A stretch of 64,000 bases of DNA from Planktothrix rubescens CCAP 1459/22. Lineage in GTDB: Bacteria > Cyanobacteriota > Cyanobacteriia > Cyanobacteriales > Microcoleaceae. The translations under genes and the position numbers were made by a program. The number at the start of each line of letters is the position of its first letter. The first letter of the stretch is position 1. Location: contig LR882958.1 of the NCBI GenBank assembly GCA_904830895.1, positions 1,606,001-1,670,000 on the forward strand, written 5' to 3'. The notes beneath the pieces are model-generated. The model saw only the letters and a list, made by a program, of their open reading frames with translations, searched no databases and was not told the DNA's origin. Below, one piece after another: positions 54,788 through 62,881 of this stretch.

Positions 54788-56512
54788 ATGTTACTTTCCC
54801 TAAGAATAGAAAACTTTGCTTTAATTGATCATTTAGATTTAGATTTAGGTAGCGGTTTAAATGTATTTACCGGAGAAACCGGAGCCGGAAAGTCAATTAT
54901 TTTAGATGCTGTTGATGCAATTTTAGGGGGAAAAGTAGACCGTCGTTCCATTAGAACAGGAGCTACAAGATCATTATTAGAAGGAACATTTGAGATCGAA
55001 AAAAAATGGTTTAATTGGTTAACAGAACAAGAAATTGATTTAGTCGATGGCAGTTTAATTGTTTGTAGTCGGGAAGTAGTAATTACCGGAGATAAACTTC
55101 GCAGTCGATCCCGGGTTAATGGGGTATTAGTTAATCGAAAATTAATTGAACAACTGCGCGATCGCTTAATTGAAATTACCGCCCAAGGACAAACCTTACA
55201 ACTCGGTCAACCTGAACTACAACAGGAATGGTTAGATCTCTATGGCGGTCAACCCTTAATCAAAGCCAGAAAAGCCGTAGCATCGACCTATACCCAAGCT
55301 CAAACCTGTAGCCATGCCCTAGAAAAACGCCGTCAATTTGAACAGCAACGCCTACAGAGATTAGATTTATTAACCTATCAAATTCGAGAATTAGATACAG
55401 CTACTTTAACCACAGCCGACGAATTAGAACAATTACAAATTGAACATCAAAGGTTGAATCATATTGTTGAACTTCAACAACAAAGTTATCAAATTTATCA
55501 GGCCCTATATCAAAGTGAAACCGGGTTAGCGGCGGCGGATTTATTAAGCCAAGCGGAAAACAAACTCAGTGATTTAGTCGAATATGATCCCCAACTTCAA
55601 CCTATTTTAGAAATAGTCAGTGAAGCGGTGGCTCAAATTACCGAAGCCGGAAGACAAATTGGCAGTTATGGTGAACAATTAGAATCCGATCCTCAACGCT
55701 TAGAAGAAGTAGAAGATCGCATTCGAGACTTAAAACAAATTTGCCGCAAATATGGACAAACTTTAGAGGAAGTGATCGAATATTATCATCGCATTCAAGA
55801 AGAATTAAAGGATTTAGAAGATGAAGATCAATCAATTGAATCCTTAGAACAGACCTATCAACAGGCAGTTCAAGCCCTAAAAGAAACCTGTCAACATCTG
55901 ACTAACCTCCGTCAAGAAGCCGGCCATCAATTAGAAACCCATCTTCTGAAAGAACTCAAACCTTTAGCGATGAATAATGTTAAATTTCAAGCGGAAATTC
56001 ATCCGATTTCCCCGACTGCTATGGGGGCGGATCAGATTCAATTTTGCTTTAGTCCCAACCCCGGAGAACCCCTGCAACCCTTGGGAGCGATCGCATCCGG
56101 GGGAGAAATGAGTCGGTTTCTCTTAGCCTTAAAAGCCTGTTTTTCTCAAATTGCTGGGTCGGGAACTTTGGTATTTGATGAAATTGACGTCGGGGTATCG
56201 GGACGAGTGGCCACCGCCATTGCTCAAAAACTCCACCAACTGAGTCAGCGCCATCAAGTCCTCTGTGTCACCCACCAGCCCCTCGTAGCCGCCATGGGAG
56301 ATCATCATTTTCGGGTGATTAAAGAAACCATCCAAACCGACTTAGAACCCAATTCCCAGGCTCCAGAAACCCGCACCGTCGTCCGGGTGACTCAGTTAAC
56401 CTCCCCCCAACGTCGGGAAGAATTGGCTCAATTGGCCAGTGGAGAATCGGCCCAAGAAGCGATCGCCTTTGCTGAGTCCCTTTTGACCCAAGCGGCGTTG
56501 ATGAAAAACTAG
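54788..56512 (+). CDS. recN: DNA repair protein RecN
   Basis: 574 residues. Head parts: LRIENFALIDHLDLDLGSGLNVFTGETGAGKSIILDAV (Walker A GETGAGKS), then a coiled-coil hairpin (about 150-375), then the second head with LQPLGAIASGGEMSRFLLALK (signature), VFDEIDVGVSGRVA (Walker B) and VLCVTHQPLVAAMGDHHF. It is an SMC-like ATPase that holds DNA ends in double-strand-break repair. A MITE-like element begins six bases after its stop. Confidence 0.95.
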   Translation: MLLSLRIENFALIDHLDLDLGSGLNVFTGETGAGKSIILDAVDAILGGKVDRRSIRTGATRSLLEGTFEIEKKWFNWLTEQEIDLVDGSLIVCSREVVITGDKLRSRSRVNGVLVNRKLIEQLRDRLIEITAQGQTLQLGQPELQQEWLDLYGGQPLIKARKAVASTYTQAQTCSHALEKRRQFEQQRLQRLDLLTYQIRELDTATLTTADELEQLQIEHQRLNHIVELQQQSYQIYQALYQSETGLAAADLLSQAENKLSDLVEYDPQLQPILEIVSEAVAQITEAGRQIGSYGEQLESDPQRLEEVEDRIRDLKQICRKYGQTLEEVIEYYHRIQEELKDLEDEDQSIESLEQTYQQAVQALKETCQHLTNLRQEAGHQLETHLLKELKPLAMNNVKFQAEIHPISPTAMGADQIQFCFSPNPGEPLQPLGAIASGGEMSRFLLALKACFSQIAGSGTLVFDEIDVGVSGRVATAIAQKLHQLSQRHQVLCVTHQPLVAAMGDHHFRVIKETIQTDLEPNSQAPETRTVVRVTQLTSPQRREELAQLASGESAQEAIAFAESLLTQAALMKN

Positions 56513-56517
56513 CGATA

Positions 56518-56642
56518 TATAGCAATCCTAAATCAGTTGTAATATTTCCATCTATCTCGACCCCTCCCAACCCTCCCCTTAGTAAGGGGAGGGCTAGGGT
56601 GGGGTTCTATATTCTGATCGCAAATCATTTAAGATTGCTATA
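56518..56642. mobile_element. 125-bp MITE-like element after recN
   Basis: TATAGCAATCCTAAAT (56518-56533) and ATTTAAGATTGCTATA (56627-56642) are inverted repeats with one mismatch. The interior is a different sequence from the 33346 copy, a stem CCCTCCCCTTA/TAAGGGGAGGG. The ends, not the interior, define the family. Confidence 0.75.
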
Positions 56643-56689
56643 TTATTAATTGTTAACTAATAAGTACCTAAACAAAATTAATTACACAT

Positions 56690-56757
56690 CCTCTACCCTG
56701 TTCCCTCCCCCCCTAGCCCCCCGTGCACGGGGGGTTTGGGGGGGCTGTTCCCTTTCT
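56690..56757. repeat. Fragment of the C-run/G-run repeat
   Basis: CCCTCCCCCCCTAGCC, CCCCCGTGCACGGGGGG and TTTGGGGGGGCTGTTCCC match the interior of the elements at 31024 and 33346, here without the TATAGCAATCC ends. Confidence 0.7.
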
Positions 56758-56788
56758 CAACTAGGTAATTTATTTTGTGCAACTACTT

Positions 56789-57423
56789 AATATAGAATAG
56801 GATATGAGATAGTTAAAATTTCTCCATGAACATTCAATGAGGATATGACTATGAATGCTTTAACTGTCAATTTGAAATCATTAATAGAAATGACTGATGA
56901 GCAGTTTTTTCAGCTATGTCAAAACAACCGGGAATTGAGATTTGAAAGAAATGCAAATGGAGAGTTAATAATTATGCCACCAACGGGAGGAGAAACGGGA
57001 AATCGTAATGGTAGACTAAATCAACAATTATTTAATTGGACTGATGCTGATGGTACTGGCATTGCTTTTGATTCTTCGACTTGTTTTAAATTGCCTAATG
57101 GTGCAGATCGTTCTCCTGATGCTTCTTGGATTAAGCTAGAAAGATGGGATGCTTTAACCGATGAAGAAAAACAAAAGTTTCCCCCTATTTGTCCTGATTT
57201 TGTAATTGAGTTACTTTCTCCTAGTGATAGTTTGAAGACTACACAAGAAAAGATGAGGGAATATATAGATAATGGTGTGCATTTGGGTATATTAATTAAT
57301 CGGAAATCTCGTCAAGTAGAGATTTATAGACCAGGAAAAGAGGTTGAGTTTTTAGATTCTCCTGCTACGGTTTCAGGGGAAGATGTTTTAAAGGGTTTTG
57401 TGTTAAATTTGGGGATGATTTGG
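56789..57423 (+). repeat. Uma2 segmental duplication, left copy
   Basis: Leader and gene nearly identical to 62239-62878, apart from a divergent block within the gene at about 57010-57070. Confidence 0.88.
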
Positions 57424-57426
57424 TGA
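56845..57426 (+). CDS. Uma2-family (DUF820) putative endonuclease
   Basis: 193 residues. MTDEQFFQLCQNNRELRFERNANGELIIMPPTGGETGNRN, RSPDASWIKLERWDAL and ICPDFVIELLSPSDSLKTTQEKMREYIDNGVHLGILI. The conserved acidic residues (SPDASW, E in VIELLSPSD) and the Lys in LKTTQEKM complete the Uma2 PD-(D/E)XK-like site. Function is unsettled; the genes are expanded in cyanobacteria and often lie near transposable elements. Nearly identical to the gene at 62300 except for a block of about 18 residues (55-73). Confidence 0.88.
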   Translation: MTMNALTVNLKSLIEMTDEQFFQLCQNNRELRFERNANGELIIMPPTGGETGNRNGRLNQQLFNWTDADGTGIAFDSSTCFKLPNGADRSPDASWIKLERWDALTDEEKQKFPPICPDFVIELLSPSDSLKTTQEKMREYIDNGVHLGILINRKSRQVEIYRPGKEVEFLDSPATVSGEDVLKGFVLNLGMIW

Positions 57427-57510
57427 AATTATATAGGTATTTATTTAACCAGATAAATGATTTTGGATTTATTGGGGTTAATTCTATTATTTAACTATGT
57501 GGTTATTGAA

Positions 57511-57581
57511 TAGACATCTCCAAGAATTATGTTAGAAGCCTTGATATACCGTAACCAAATCCTAATTTCTGGAGATGTCTA
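57511..57581. repeat. Inverted repeat abutting the 57582 start codon
   Basis: TAGACATCTCCAAGAATT (57511-57528) and AATTTCTGGAGATGTCTA (57564-57581) match as inverted repeats at 16 of 18 positions, 35 bp apart. The right arm ends at the base before the ATG, so it covers the ribosome-binding region. It could be a regulatory hairpin or the ends of a small element. Confidence 0.75.
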
Positions 57582-57956
57582 ATGAATAAGTTTATTCTTG
57601 AGCCAACTGATGAAAATTTAGAACTCCTGAAAAAGTTCAAAGGCAGTGAAGTTTATTGGCACACGGCAGATTTTTTTCAGTTCGATCTTAGCCTAAAAGA
57701 TTCATTGTCGGTCATCTTTGATGCTTATATGGATGCACTGATGGAGTCTGAAGAAGATGATGAAGATGAAGCTATTCGTAAAATTGGATTTTCAATTGGA
57801 AGGATGCTGGTCAAAGCGGCAAGAAAAATGGGAATTTCTTCCCAAGACTATCGCGATCAATTCAATAATTATGTAACAGTCATTTGGACTCCGATCTGTA
57901 TATGGAGAAAAGACGAGTCTGGTAAAATGCGTTATTCGCTAATGAGCAATTTATAA
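57582..57956 (+). CDS. Hypothetical protein with acidic segment
   Basis: 124 residues I do not recognise. An aromatic segment (EVYWHTADFFQFDLSL) is followed by an acidic stretch ESEEDDEDEA (about 63-72), a helix GFSIGRMLVKAARKMG and a polar end. There is no signal or membrane helix. It starts at the base after a strong inverted repeat and precedes the Panacea pair by 118 bp on the same strand. Its position is consistent with an accessory gene of the island. Confidence 0.6.
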   Translation: MNKFILEPTDENLELLKKFKGSEVYWHTADFFQFDLSLKDSLSVIFDAYMDALMESEEDDEDEAIRKIGFSIGRMLVKAARKMGISSQDYRDQFNNYVTVIWTPICIWRKDESGKMRYSLMSNL

Positions 57957-58074
57957 TCAAACTAAGTGCGATCGCCTTTAGAAGATAGATTGTTGATGCG
58001 ATCGCAACCAAAGCCCAATGTTCTTGTGTGCTATAATTATGGAATAATTCGCTAAAAGCTAAAAGGGAAACAAT

Positions 58075-58509
58075 ATGGCACGCGCTGTAGATGTGGCGAA
58101 ATATATCCTAACCAAAACAGGAGAGATGACTGCGATGAAGCTTCAAAAGCTTGTTTATTACAGTCAGGCTTGGTCTCTTGTGTGGGATGAAAGCCCCTTA
58201 TTTGAGGAAGATATTCAGGCTTGGGCTAATGGACCTGTGGTGCAAGTTCTGTATTCTTATCATCGAGGTCAATTTAAGGTTAATAAGGATACCTTTGCCG
58301 ATGGAAATGTTGACGCTTTAACTCCTAATCAGAAAGACTCTATTGACAAAGTGCTAGAGGCACTTCAAGACAAGAGTGGGCAGTGGTTAAGCGAGTTAAC
58401 TCACATGGAGTCTCCTTGGAAAGACGCTAGAGGCGATCTGAAACCTACAGAAAGGGGTGATAACCTTATCCCCTTAGCTGCAATACATGAATATTATTCC
58501 AGCCTATGA
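58075..58509 (+). CDS. Panacea-domain (DUF4065/SocA-like) antitoxin
   Basis: 144 residues. AVDVAKYILTKTGEMTAMKLQKLVYYSQAWSLVWDESPLFEEDIQAWANGPVV is the hallmark of the Panacea (SocA/GepA, DUF4065) domain, used by PanA antitoxins to neutralise varied toxins directly. It overlaps the next gene by 4 bp (ATGA), the usual organisation of a translationally coupled toxin-antitoxin pair, with the antitoxin first. Domain assignment is confident; the partner specificity is inferred. Confidence 0.88.
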   Translation: MARAVDVAKYILTKTGEMTAMKLQKLVYYSQAWSLVWDESPLFEEDIQAWANGPVVQVLYSYHRGQFKVNKDTFADGNVDALTPNQKDSIDKVLEALQDKSGQWLSELTHMESPWKDARGDLKPTERGDNLIPLAAIHEYYSSL

Positions 58510-59126
58510 CGGACAAACCTTCAAAAGCTGAGAAGAGGAGACAAAGGCAAGAGGAAAAAGCTCAGGCGCACAGAGCAAAGTCAGTAAAATTTTCGTCTAG
58601 CGTGGAAAACTTGGCGACTAAAACTGTGAAAATAGCGCCAATACCTGAGCTTGCCTTGAAGGTCGTTAAGGTTCAGGAAAATCCAAGTAGAAACAAGTTT
58701 GTATATCTTCCTAACGAAGAAGCATTTTCAAAAGCCTGCCATTTGACGTGGTGTACGACTATATCTGATTTAGAGGGAGAGTGGTCATGGCAAGAGCAAA
58801 GGTGTTGGACTGAGGAAGAATGGCAAACTCAAATACTTCCAAATCTCAGTTCGTTAGAAAAATCAACTTGGTCTGAAATTTTATTTGAGCAAAAGACACC
58901 TGCAAAGGGCGGCAAAAGCGTACCTAAGCATCACTCTCAAGAGCTAATTACTTTGGTGAAAGAAGCTCAGAATAGGTGGATTGAAATAGGTTTAGAGGAG
59001 TACGACACGGCTTTTCGCTTTAGATTTGCTAATACAGTCAGAGCTTGGGGTGTAAGGCTAGAAGGACATTTTTATTTGGTTTGGTGGGAAAGACATCACA
59101 AGATATATCAACTCCCTCAGCCTTAA
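58506..59126 (+). CDS. Putative toxin partner (PanT) of the Panacea antitoxin
   Basis: 206 residues. A very basic N-terminal region (KAEKRRQRQEEKAQAHRAKS) is followed by a Trp-rich domain: HLTWCTTISDLEGEWSWQEQRCWTEEEW, a helical middle and FRFANTVRAWGVRLEGHFYLVWWERHHKIYQ at the end. I do not recognise the family; the last segment has the form R-W...F-LVWW...H-KIY seen in small proteins of mobile elements, but no catalytic residues can be named. Position (4-bp overlap) makes a toxin role likely. If so, it may be a PanT type not yet described. Confidence 0.65.
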   Translation: MTDKPSKAEKRRQRQEEKAQAHRAKSVKFSSSVENLATKTVKIAPIPELALKVVKVQENPSRNKFVYLPNEEAFSKACHLTWCTTISDLEGEWSWQEQRCWTEEEWQTQILPNLSSLEKSTWSEILFEQKTPAKGGKSVPKHHSQELITLVKEAQNRWIEIGLEEYDTAFRFRFANTVRAWGVRLEGHFYLVWWERHHKIYQLPQP

Positions 59127-59289
59127 CTATCAGTCCTCTCAGTCAGTAAGATGTACTATATATTAGACCGTGAACCGTCGTTTAACAGACAGGATAAAAG
59201 GCTTATCAACCTAATATAGTCAGTTTAAACTCGTAAACAGTATCAGTTGATTTATGCTTGACTGTGTACTAAAAATCACGACTCACAGG

Positions 59290-59848
59290 AATAGCGATCG
59301 CCACTTCAAAAAAATCAACCAGCGATCGCATTCCCCATACCCAAAATTTATCTATCTAAACTTGAACTAACGGCTGATTGTTGATAGATGAACGAGGTTG
59401 AATCGTCTTTTGAATTTCTTCTCCCGCTAACTCTTGGGCTAGGCGTAACTCATAAGCTTTTTGCAAATTAAGCCATAGTTCTGCACCAGTGCCAAACCAT
59501 CGTCCTAGACGTAATGCCGTGTCAGCAGTAATACCTCTTTGCCCTTTGAGAATTTGCGTAATCCGATTTGTGGGTATATGGAGCGATCGCGCTAGTTCTG
59601 ATGCACTAATTCCCAGTTCTTCTAGTTCATCAGATAAGATTTCACCAGGGTGAATTGCGGGTCTTACCATAGTTATTTTCTCCTTTAGTGATAATCGACA
59701 ATTGCGATATTAAATGGGCGATTTTCTGTTTCTGTCCACTCAAAACAAATACGCCATTTGTCATTTATGCGGATGCTGTACTGTCCTTTTCTATCTCCGC
59801 CTAGTGCCTCAAAACGATTACTTGGCAAAGCCTTCAAGGATTCTTTAT
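59290..59848 (-). repeat. HigBA segmental duplication, left copy
   Basis: Matches 62881-63440 apart from a few substitutions and a 1-base length difference near the 3' end of higA. Starts at AATAGCGATCGCC, where in the right copy the Uma2 gene is directly fused. Confidence 0.88.
59356..59670 (-). CDS. higA: HigA-type antitoxin
   Basis: 104 residues. RPAIHPGEILSDELEELGISASELARSLHIPTNRITQILKGQRGITADTALRLGRWFGTGAELWLNLQKAYELRLA is a complete HigA (XRE-like helix-turn-helix) protein. The toxin gene ends 14 bp upstream in the same transcript, the toxin-first order of higBA. A ribosome-binding site (GGAGAAAAT) precedes the ATG. It represses its operon and binds HigB. Confidence 0.92.
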   Translation of the reverse strand: MVRPAIHPGEILSDELEELGISASELARSLHIPTNRITQILKGQRGITADTALRLGRWFGTGAELWLNLQKAYELRLAQELAGEEIQKTIQPRSSINNQPLVQV

Positions 59849-59975
59849 TAGGTGCGGCTTCTAGGATTTCTAAGCGCTTGTATGCTTGTCTTTCAAATGC
59901 CTGAAATTCTTTGACACGATCACCAGCAGCAAATTTGGCTGTGCGTTTGTCTTTATATTTTTGAGGTATAGGCAA
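59685..59975 (-). CDS. higB: HigB-type RelE-fold toxin
   Basis: 96 residues from a TTG at 59975; no ATG is available upstream before the frame would be interrupted by unrelated sequence. KYKDKRTAKFAAGDRVKEFQAFERQAYKRLEIL, LPSNRFEALGGDRKGQYSIRINDKWRICFEW and the end NIAIVDYH match HigB/RelE, including the GQYSIRIN and WRICFEW strands. It is an mRNA interferase acting on ribosome-bound mRNA. It precedes higA. Confidence 0.88.
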   Translation of the reverse strand: MPIPQKYKDKRTAKFAAGDRVKEFQAFERQAYKRLEILEAAPNKESLKALPSNRFEALGGDRKGQYSIRINDKWRICFEWTETENRPFNIAIVDYH

Positions 59976-60210
59976 GTGTTATGCGTTACGTTAAACATAA
60001 CATTTATATCGCAACTTCGCAAAAAATCAACCAGCGATCACCCCATCAACACCCAAAACATCATGATCGCCTAAAAATCACGAGTCATTGTACTGGCGAT
60101 CGCCTTTAGTAGATGATTGTTGAGGCGATCAGTGCATAACACATCATTGGTGTGGACAAAAATGTAGTATTCTGGTGAAGAGTAAAATTTCTCTTGCACT
60201 CAATTAATCC

Positions 60211-60217
60211 GTTAGCC
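60211..60217 (+). other. Left integron-like heptamer GTTAGCC
   Basis: GTTAGCC fits the attC R' consensus GTTRRRY and lies 18 bases before the ATG at 60235, where a cassette gene would start. The L'-type sequence (CAATTAATCC) is only loosely matched. Weak evidence alone. Confidence 0.3.
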
Positions 60218-60234
60218 GAAAACAGAGGACATAA

Positions 60235-61977
60235 ATGTCGAAACTCAATGTTGATCAAAAGTCCATATTTGACTTATTATCAGACAAAAAATCTGACTTC
60301 CTCATCCCTGATTACCAAAGACTATATGCTTGGGATGATCAACAATGTCAAACTCTTTGGGATGACTTATTTTTATTTTCTTTTCCAAATAATAATTGTG
60401 ATGAATTCGACGATAACGAAGAATATTTTCTGGGATCAATAGTTACATTTAAAAATGAAAATGGTAAGTCAGAGGTGATTGACGGGCAACAGCGACTTAC
60501 TACACTACTATTAATCCTTCGTGCCTTTTATGACAAATTTTCAAATATGCAGGACAGAAATTCTATACTTACTAGGGAACGAATTGAGAAGTGTATATGG
60601 AAAACTGACACCTTTGGTAGCGCAGACAAATCACTATTAAAAATAGACTCCGAAGTAGCTACCGACAACGACAAAGATGAATTTCTTGAACTGCTAAGGA
60701 CAGGCGATGTAAAGGCTAGTGCTAAGAGTCAATACGTTCAAAATTACAAATTCTTTCAAAATAAAATAGAAGATTTTTTACTAGGTTTTGCTGGTTATTT
60801 TCCATATTTTCCTGCTCGAATTTTAAACAACTGCATTCTTTTACCTATTGAGGCAGAGTCCCAAGATACGGCATTACGAATTTTTTCGACACTAAACGAT
60901 CGTGGTCTTCCACTCTCAGATGCTGATATTTTTAAAGCCCAGTTTTATAAATACTTTAGCGACTCCAATAAGAAAGATGAATTTATCAAGGACTGGAAAG
61001 AACTTGAGGAATTATCAAATACAGTGTTTCATCCAATAACTGGCACACCAATGGATGATCTATTTTCTCGATATATGTATTTTCTGCGAGCAAAAGAGGG
61101 AAATAAAAGTTCAACTACGGAATCACTGCGAAAGTTTTATGAACGGAATAAATATAAATACTTAAAGGAAGAAAATACTATAAGTGATCTAAAAATGCTG
61201 GCTAATTTTTGGAAAAGTATCATCCTTCAAGACAAAGAACAATTCTCGGATAGCATTATCAAAAAACTATTTGTACTACATTTTGCTCCAAATGGTATGT
61301 GGCAAAATATTACATCTGTCTATTTTTTGCAAAACAAGAGCAGCGAAGGTCTTCTGGAGGAAAGCGCTTTTGGCACTTTCCTTGACCGAATCACGGCTTT
61401 TATATTTGCATACGCAATAACTAATCCTGGAGTAAATGCCCTTCGCACTCCTGTGTACGATGAAATGATTACCATTGTTAATGGCTCAATCGCTACTTTT
61501 TCAAAGTATAAGTTTAATGAGACTCAATCTCGTGCTCAATTTGAAAATTATACATTTACGAACCAAAGGTCAATTACACGCTCCATGATAACTTGGTATG
61601 CCCATTCTTTTCCAGAACAAAAACTCCTTGATTTGAAGCAAGGATTCGATATTGAACATATCTATTCGAGAAAGCGACAAGATATCGAAGGTGGTTTAAA
61701 AAACGAGAACAATCTTGAATCCTTGGGGAATAAAATACTTCTGGAAGAAAGTATAAATATAAGAGCATCTGATTACGGATTTGATGATAAGAAGAAAATA
61801 TATAGTGGTAGACAGCGTCGGGGGAAATTTAAAGACCCAAGCCAAATTCATGAAATTAAGAATATTATTGAGTTGAAGGAGTTTGACGAAAACCAAGTGA
61901 TTACAAGAAGTAAAAATATTCATGATCGTTTTTTTCAATTTTTAAATGAACAAGACCTGATTGAGTTTCAGCAGTGA
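60235..61977 (+). CDS. GmrSD-like type IV restriction enzyme (DUF262-DUF1524)
   Basis: 580 residues. The N-terminal DUF262 part has IPDYQRLYAW (24-33) and DGQQRLTTLLL (83-93), the ParB/sulfiredoxin-like NTP-binding motif of GmrS; the C-terminal part has the HNH-type DIEHIYSR (472-479), then NENNLESLGNKILLE and the INIRASDY...KKKIY segment of DUF1524/GmrD. Fused single-chain versions of GmrSD cut glucosylated or otherwise modified phage DNA. The IEHI... core keeps E474 and H475. It lies in an accessory island and is bounded by attC-like heptamers. Confidence 0.88.
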   Translation: MSKLNVDQKSIFDLLSDKKSDFLIPDYQRLYAWDDQQCQTLWDDLFLFSFPNNNCDEFDDNEEYFLGSIVTFKNENGKSEVIDGQQRLTTLLLILRAFYDKFSNMQDRNSILTRERIEKCIWKTDTFGSADKSLLKIDSEVATDNDKDEFLELLRTGDVKASAKSQYVQNYKFFQNKIEDFLLGFAGYFPYFPARILNNCILLPIEAESQDTALRIFSTLNDRGLPLSDADIFKAQFYKYFSDSNKKDEFIKDWKELEELSNTVFHPITGTPMDDLFSRYMYFLRAKEGNKSSTTESLRKFYERNKYKYLKEENTISDLKMLANFWKSIILQDKEQFSDSIIKKLFVLHFAPNGMWQNITSVYFLQNKSSEGLLEESAFGTFLDRITAFIFAYAITNPGVNALRTPVYDEMITIVNGSIATFSKYKFNETQSRAQFENYTFTNQRSITRSMITWYAHSFPEQKLLDLKQGFDIEHIYSRKRQDIEGGLKNENNLESLGNKILLEESINIRASDYGFDDKKKIYSGRQRRGKFKDPSQIHEIKNIIELKEFDENQVITRSKNIHDRFFQFLNEQDLIEFQQ

Positions 61978-62299
61978 ATCGGCAATAAATATTCGCCTAA
62001 CAAAGCGTTCACCTCACGCGGAAGTCGCGCACATGAATGCCGACATTATACCGAAGCCGATACGCTTATTAAAATTGTCTGTTTTTAGCCCAGATTAGGC
62101 AATCAAAAATGATTTGCTTCGTTGATGAGTTCCGAGAAGTTATAGGCGACCGCAAAGACAAATAATTATTAAGCGATGCGATCGCCTAAAAATCACGACT
62201 TACAGTAATAGCGATCGCCAAGCTCAAAAAGGAATATTCAGTTAATATATAATAGGATATGAGATAGTTAAAATTTCTCCCTGAACATTCAATGAGGAT
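61978..62299. other. 322-bp intergenic region after the GmrSD-like gene
   Basis: Holds the attC-like sequence (61995-62030), three HIP1-like GCGATCGC sites and the Uma2 leader shared with 56789. No gene recognised. Confidence 0.65.
61995..62030 (+). other. attC-like left half-site
   Basis: GCCTAAC (61995-62001) fits the R'' consensus RYYYAAC and is followed by AAAGCGTTCACC, the usual R''-L'' arrangement, 18 bases past the gene's stop. A GC-rich stem-like stretch (CACGCGGAAGTCGCGC) follows, but no GTTRRRY closes the site, so it would be a truncated attC. Confidence 0.35.
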
Positions 62300-62878
62300 A
62301 TGACTATGAATGCTTTAACTGTCAATTTGAAATCATTAATAGAAATGACTGATGAGCAGTTTTTTCAGCTATGTCAAAACAACCGGGAATTGAGATTTGA
62401 AAGAAATGCAAATGGAGAATTAATAATTATGCCACCAACGGGAGGAGAAACAGGAAATCGTAATGCGGGTATTACTGCTCAAGTTTGGATTTGGAATGAG
62501 CAAAATAAGGAGGGTATAGTTTTTGATTCTTCCACTTGTTTTAAATTGCCGAATGGTGCAGATCGCTCTCCTGATGCTTCTTGGATTAAGTTAGAAAGAT
62601 GGGATGCTTTAACTGATGAAGAAAAACAAAAGTTTCCCCCTATTTGTCCTGATTTTATAATTGAGTTACTTTCTCCTAGTGATAGTTTGAAGACCACACA
62701 GGAAAAGATGAGGGAATATATAGATAATGGTGTGGGTTTGGGTATATTAATTAATCGGAAATCTCGTCAAGTAGAGATTTATAGACCAGGAAAAGAGGTT
62801 GAGGTTTTAGATTCTCCTGCTACGGTTTCGGGGGAAGATATTTTAAAGGGTTTTGTGTTAAATTTGGGGATGATTTGG
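62239..62878 (+). repeat. Uma2 segmental duplication, right copy
   Basis: Nearly identical to 56789-57423, and directly joined at 62881 to the right copy of the HigBA repeat. Confidence 0.88.
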
Positions 62879-62881
62879 TAA
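62300..62881 (+). CDS. Uma2-family (DUF820) putative endonuclease, second copy
   Basis: 193 residues, almost the same as the protein at 56845. The conserved sites are intact (SPDASWIKLE, ICPDFIIELLSPSD, TTQEKMREYID). Residues about 55-73 differ completely (AGITAQVWIWNEQNKEG versus GRLNQQLFNWTDADGTG) while the flanks differ at only a few positions. The stop codon TAA ends at 62881, the first base of the HigBA repeat. Confidence 0.88.
   Translation: MTMNALTVNLKSLIEMTDEQFFQLCQNNRELRFERNANGELIIMPPTGGETGNRNAGITAQVWIWNEQNKEGIVFDSSTCFKLPNGADRSPDASWIKLERWDALTDEEKQKFPPICPDFIIELLSPSDSLKTTQEKMREYIDNGVGLGILINRKSRQVEIYRPGKEVEVLDSPATVSGEDILKGFVLNLGMIW

Larger units (their letters stand above)
56513..56844. 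other. 332-bp repeat-filled intergenic region
   Basis: Contains the element at 56518-56642, the repeat fragment at 56690-56757 and the leader of the Uma2 gene, which is shared with the copy at 62239. No gene seen. Confidence 0.75.

Noticed and set aside
60194-60442. Frame overlapping the start of the GmrSD-like gene.
   Set aside because: It is in a different frame from the gene with motifs IPDYQR and DGQQRLTT and has no recognisable content.
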